A stretch of DNA of 64,000 nt from Pikeienuella litoralis (lineage in GTDB: Bacteria > Pseudomonadota > Alphaproteobacteria > Rhodobacterales > Rhodobacteraceae), in NCBI RefSeq assembly GCF_037646705.1, contig NZ_JBBHER010000001.1:62001-126000 (forward strand), written 5' to 3'. Positions 60,585-64,000 of the stretch are shown piece by piece. Each line of letters starts with the position of its first letter. The stretch's first letter is position 1. The notes below the pieces were generated by a model. The model was not told where the DNA came from and searched no databases. It was given only the letters and a program-made list of their open reading frames with translations. The position numbers and the translations under genes were made by a program.

Positions 60585-61811
60585 CTAAACCCCCGTTTCC
60601 TGCCGTTGGCGCCGCAGATGCGGCGGCATGTCGGCATAGACCCCCTCGAACATGTCGCGCACCGAGGGGCGGTTGCCGGAATGCAGCGTGCCGTTGGCTT
60701 CGGCCGCCTTCTGCGCGGCGATGACCGTGTCGCGCATTTCCGCCTCGAGCTGGATATGGCGGTCCTCGCTCCACGCGCCCTTGCCGATCAGATGCGCCTT
60801 GAGCCGGATCACCGGGTCGCCAAGCGGCCAGGCGGCGGATTCCTCTTTCGGGCGATAGGCGCTCGGGTCGTCCGAGGTGGAATGCGCGCCGGCGCGATAG
60901 GTCACATATTCGATCAGCGTCGGGCCCAGATTGCGGCGCGCCCGCTCCGCCGCCCACCGCCCGACGGCGTAAACCGCGAGATAGTCGTTGCCATCCACCC
61001 GCAGCGACGGAATCCCATAGCCCAGCCCGCGCGCGGCGAAGGTGCCGACCCCGCCCCGCGCGATGCCCTGAAAGGTCGAGATCGCCCACTGATTGTTGAC
61101 CACGTTCAGCACCACCGGCGCCTTGAACGTCGAGGCGAAGACCAGCGCCGCGTGAAAGTCGCTCTCCGCGGTCGAGCCGTCGCCGATCCAGCCGGCGGCG
61201 ATGTTCGTCTCCCCCTTGATCGCGGAGGCCATCGCCCAGCCGACGGCCTGAGGAAACTGGGTGGCGAGATTGCCGGAAAGCGTAAAGAACCCGTGTTCGC
61301 GCACCGAATAGAGGGTCGGCAATTGCCGGCCTTTGAGCGGGTCTTCGGAATTGGTGTAGATCTGGTTGATCATCGTCTCCAGCGGGTACTCGTCCGCGAT
61401 CAGCAGGCCCGCCTGCCGATAGGTGGCGAAATTCATGTCGCCTTTCCTGAGGACCTTGCGAAACGCGGTGCTGACCGCCTCCTCGCCGAGATGCTGGATG
61501 TAGAATGACGTCTTGCCCTGCCGCTGCGCGATGATCATCCGCGCGTCCAGCGCGCGCAGCAGCATCATGTGGCGAAGCCCCTCGATCAGGTCCGCGTCGC
61601 TCAACAGCCCCGCCCATGGGCCGACGGCCTCGCCCGCGCGGTTCAGCACCCGGATGATGGAGAACGCCATATCCCGGATTTCTCTGGGGTCGACATCGAC
61701 CGGCGGGCGCCCCACCTCCCCGGCGGGCGCGATATGCACGTTGGTGAAATCCGGCGTCCCGCCGGGACGGACCGCCGGTTCAGGAACATGCAGGCTGAGC
61801 GGCGAAGACAT
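60585..61811 (-). CDS. bkdA1: Branched-chain 2-oxoacid dehydrogenase E1, alpha subunit
   Basis: A 408-aa E1-alpha subunit. The thiamine-diphosphate motif runs from GDGSTAESDFH to VVNNQWAIST; RQGKTSFYIQHLGEEA and AHSTSDDPSAYR are family landmarks of the branched-chain enzyme. The start at 61811 is set by AAGGA upstream; the open frame to 62084 runs through the regulatory repeats and is not coding. First gene of the four-gene bkd operon, which supplies branched-chain acyl-CoAs for energy and membrane fatty acids. Confidence 0.95.
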   Translation of the reverse strand: MSSPLSLHVPEPAVRPGGTPDFTNVHIAPAGEVGRPPVDVDPREIRDMAFSIIRVLNRAGEAVGPWAGLLSDADLIEGLRHMMLLRALDARMIIAQRQGKTSFYIQHLGEEAVSTAFRKVLRKGDMNFATYRQAGLLIADEYPLETMINQIYTNSEDPLKGRQLPTLYSVREHGFFTLSGNLATQFPQAVGWAMASAIKGETNIAAGWIGDGSTAESDFHAALVFASTFKAPVVLNVVNNQWAISTFQGIARGGVGTFAARGLGYGIPSLRVDGNDYLAVYAVGRWAAERARRNLGPTLIEYVTYRAGAHSTSDDPSAYRPKEESAAWPLGDPVIRLKAHLIGKGAWSEDRHIQLEAEMRDTVIAAQKAAEANGTLHSGNRPSVRDMFEGVYADMPPHLRRQRQETGV

Positions 61812-61849
61812 CACGGTATTCCTTGCGATTTTAAATACGAAAGGACGAC

Positions 61850-61893
61850 GGCTACTGCACCACATAATGGCGGCTATTGCATCACATAATAGC
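61850..61893. repeat. Two tandem 22-bp repeats upstream of bkdA1
   Basis: Copies 61850-61871 and 61872-61893 agree at 19 of 22 positions and abut directly, two helical turns apart. The second contains the dyad CTATT-N9-AATAG. They lie 39-82 bases upstream of the bkdA1 ATG, with an AT-rich stretch (tatttaaaat on the minus strand) between. Spacing and form suggest binding sites for an Lrp/BkdR-type activator; no such regulator gene is in the window. The rest of the gap up to 62124 shows nothing I recognise. Confidence 0.65.
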
Positions 61894-62124
61894 GAATACC
61901 ACTTTGCGCGGGTTTGGCCAAAGGGCGGTGTGTTTCTGGCGAACGCCGGGCGCCTCGCCGCGGCGACGGCCGAAGCATGGCTTGGGCGGCCCGCGGCCGA
62001 CGGACCCCGAGCCGCAGCGGGCCGCATTCCCGCCATCCTCCGGCTGGCGCGCGCCCGGGCGATGCGCTCCGCAGCACGATTCAATAGAAAAACAGGCTCT
62101 CTTTGTTCTTCCCAAAAGGCAGAT

Positions 62125-62139
62125 TCTCGTTAAACGAGA
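62125..62139. promoter_or_regulatory. 15-base perfect palindrome just before the antiporter start
   Basis: TCTCGTT-A-AACGAGA is a perfect inverted repeat ending three bases before the ATG at 62143. It covers the position where a ribosome-binding site would be, and could act as an operator or an RNA hairpin limiting translation. Confidence 0.5.
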
Positions 62140-62142
62140 CCC

Positions 62143-64000
62143 ATGGACATCATTCTGATCACCACGATCATCGCGTCCCTGTTTCTGCTGATCGGAGCGG
62201 CGGAGCCGGTCGCGGCGCGTTTGCGCCTGCCCTATGCGGTGATCATCGCCTGCCTCGGCATCATCATCGGCGCCGGCGCGATCTTCTTTCTGCGCACGGA
62301 CCTCACCGACGCGCTGAACCCTGTCGCCGAGGCGATTCTCACGTTGCCGATCCGGTCGAACGTCTTCCTCTATGTCTTCCTGCCGACATTGGTGTTTCAG
62401 GTCACGCTCGGGCTCAACCTGCGGCGTATGGTCGATGACTGGGTGCCGATCCTGGTTCTGGCGGTGGTGGCGGTTTTCGTCGCGACGTTCGTCATCGGAT
62501 ATGCGCTGGCCTTCGTCAGCTCGCTGACCCTTGCGGCGGCGCTTCTGGTCGGGGCCATCGTCTCGACGACGGACCCGTCCGCCGTGGTCAGCATGTTCCG
62601 CTCGATCTCCGCGCCCCGCCGCCTGGCGCGGATCATTGAAGGCGAGAGCCTGCTGAACGACGCCGCCGCCATCGCCCTCTTTGGCCTGTTCATGGAATAT
62701 GTCATGGCGGGGGTGCCGGACCCGTCGATCCAGAGCGCGCTGGCGCGGTTCCCCGTCCTGCTTGTCGGGGGGGTTCTGGTCGGCTGGATCGCGGCCCGCA
62801 TCGCGATCTGGATCATGGCCATTTTCAGCCGGTATGAGCTGGCGGTGGTCTCCGTCTCCATCGCCGTGCCCTATCTGGCCTATATCGTCGCGGAGCAAAG
62901 CATAGGCGCGTCCGGCGTGATCGCGGTTGTGGTCGCGGCGATGACGCTCCAGCTGGCCGGGCCGGGGCGGCTGCCGCCGAATATCTGGCAGAACCTGCGC
63001 GAGGTCTGGGACCTGCTGGCGCATTGGGCCGGCGCGCTGATCTTCATCCTCGCCGCGCTGCTCATCCCGCGCATGCTGGAATCCCTGCGGCTGGCGGATC
63101 TCGGGCTGATCATGGTGGTCGTCGTCGCCGCCTTCGTGGCGCGGGCGATCATCCTTTACGGGTTGTTGCCGCTCCTCACATGGCTTCGGATCTCGCCGGT
63201 GGTCGAGCGGCCTTACCGCGTGGCGATCATGTGGGGCGGATTGCGCGGCGCCGTCACCCTGTCGCTGGCGCTGGCGGTCACCGAGAGCCTGCTCGTGCCG
63301 GTCGAGGTCAAGCGGCAGGTGGCGATTCTCGCCACCGGCTTCACGCTGTTCACGCTGCTGATACAGGGCGCGACCCTCCGCTGGGTGATCGGGCTTCTGA
63401 AGCTCGACAAGCTCGTCCCGCTCGACAAGGCGCTCTACGATCAGGTGATCGCGGTGGCGTTGCAGACGGTGCGCGAAGATCTGGCCAAGGTGACCGAGAA
63501 TTACGAGCTGACCAAGGAAACCGTGCGCGCCGAAGCCAAGCGCTTCGGCGAGCGCCTCGACCGCGCCGTCAAGGCGGCCGACGGCAAGAGCGGGATCCTT
63601 GATCGCGACCGGGTGACGCTCGGGCTGATCGCGCTGGCGAGCGCGGAGCGCGACACCATCATCGCGCGATTCCGCGACCGGACGATCTCATCGACCTTGT
63701 CCGAGCGCCTGCTGTCGCAGGCTGACGCCTTGATCGAGGCGACCCGTCACGGCGGACGCACGGGCTACAAGCGGGCGTCTCGCGACAGTCTCGGCTTCGG
63801 GCGTTGGCTGCGGCCGGCGATCTTTCTGCATGATCGGCTGCGCATCTCGACGCCGCTGGCGCGGATCACCGCGACGCGGTTCGGGCTCCTGCTGTCTCAA
63901 CGGCTGACGCTGCGCGACCTTCCCGATTTCATCAATGGGCGCATCCGGCGCATCCATGGCCGCCGCGTGGCCGACCTTCTGCAAGAAATGCTCAGCCGGC
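62143..64000 (+). CDS. CPA1-family Na+/H+ antiporter, 3' end beyond the window
   Basis: The frame is open from the ATG at 62143 to the window edge (at least 619 aa). About 12 membrane helices in the first ~420 residues carry the CPA1/NhaP motifs STTDPSAVVSMF, EGESLLNDAAAIALF and GGLRGAVTLSLAL. These exchange Na+ or K+ for H+. After about residue 430 a long hydrophilic, helix-rich cytoplasmic region begins (LDKALYDQVIAVALQTVRED onward, quoted only in part), which may regulate transport. It is divergent from the bkd operon. The stop codon is not in the window. Confidence 0.88.
   Translation, partial: MDIILITTIIASLFLLIGAAEPVAARLRLPYAVIIACLGIIIGAGAIFFLRTDLTDALNPVAEAILTLPIRSNVFLYVFLPTLVFQVTLGLNLRRMVDDWVPILVLAVVAVFVATFVIGYALAFVSSLTLAAALLVGAIVSTTDPSAVVSMFRSISAPRRLARIIEGESLLNDAAAIALFGLFMEYVMAGVPDPSIQSALARFPVLLVGGVLVGWIAARIAIWIMAIFSRYELAVVSVSIAVPYLAYIVAEQSIGASGVIAVVVAAMTLQLAGPGRLPPNIWQNLREVWDLLAHWAGALIFILAALLIPRMLESLRLADLGLIMVVVVAAFVARAIILYGLLPLLTWLRISPVVERPYRVAIMWGGLRGAVTLSLALAVTESLLVPVEVKRQVAILATGFTLFTLLIQGATLRWVIGLLKLDKLVPLDKALYDQVIAVALQTVREDLAKVTENYELTKETVRAEAKRFGERLDRAVKAADGKSGILDRDRVTLGLIALASAERDTIIARFRDRTISSTLSERLLSQADALIEATRHGGRTGYKRASRDSLGFGRWLRPAIFLHDRLRISTPLARITATRFGLLLSQRLTLRDLPDFINGRIRRIHGRRVADLLQEMLSR

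Noticed and set aside
61850..61893. CRISPR-like repeats
   Set aside because: Only two directly abutting copies without spacers; a promoter position fits regulator sites better.

Overview
The window is 64 kb of high-GC chromosomal DNA, densely coding, with no insertion sequence, prophage, tRNA, rRNA or CRISPR array that I can see. Gene content points to an alphaproteobacterium, most likely a Rhodobacterales/Rhodobacteraceae-type organism: dnaA close to rpsT, mutM, ubiE and ubiB; a divK-pleD pair; B12-dependent class II ribonucleotide reductase (NrdJ); phosphatidylcholine synthase; TRAP transport; and an IleS that starts MCAD. This taxonomic call is inference from gene content, not a database search.

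Layout. 0.2-4.5 kb (+): a split pqiA pair, an MCE protein (pqiB type) and its lipoprotein, an intermembrane lipid-transport operon. 4.5-6.7 kb (-): OmpA-family envelope protein and a small coiled-coil membrane protein. 6.8-14.5 kb: ferredoxin-reductase-type flavoprotein, dnaA, a rhodanese, rpsT, mutM, ubiE-ubiB and an orphan membrane protein. 14.7-26 kb: Old Yellow Enzyme, a dehydrogenase/SAF fusion, a PatB-type C-S lyase, ubiA diverging from rsmE, glutamate-cysteine ligase, ferredoxin-NADP reductase, rpmG (too short for usual ORF cut-offs), an MFS permease, a Nudix hydrolase and a DUF983 protein. 26.1-28.3 kb (+): an EF-hand protein, an ECF sigma factor, a probable anti-sigma factor and a periplasmic metal-sensor-like protein. 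28.3-31.2 kb: pleD and divK (-), with a DUF3572 protein and a HAD-fold protein (+). 31.2-40.5 kb: dnaG-rpoD, a phytanoyl-CoA dioxygenase homologue and nrdJ.

40.7-50.9 kb is a self-contained catabolic island. Seven minus-strand genes (CoA transferase, crotonase, GlcG, TRAP permeases and binding protein, class V aminotransferase) face a plus-strand FAD/4Fe-4S dehydrogenase and a GntR regulator across an 87-bp gap holding two overlapping palindromes. This is my best candidate for an uncharacterised system: uptake and oxidation of a small organic acid, with a crotonase that lacks both usual catalytic glutamates. 50.9-56.7 kb: a glycine-zipper envelope protein, ileS, pcs and a class III aminotransferase. 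56.9-61.8 kb (-): a complete branched-chain 2-oxoacid dehydrogenase operon (bkdA1-bkdA2-bkdB-lpd) preceded by two tandem 22-bp repeats. 62.1 kb to the end: a CPA1 Na+/H+ antiporter cut by the window edge.

Other points of interest are a PleD whose two receiver domains both lack the phospho-acceptor aspartate while the neighbouring DivK is intact, a CtrA-like site in front of divK, three GANTC sites within 24 bp in front of rpoD, and the EF-hand/ECF sigma operon.
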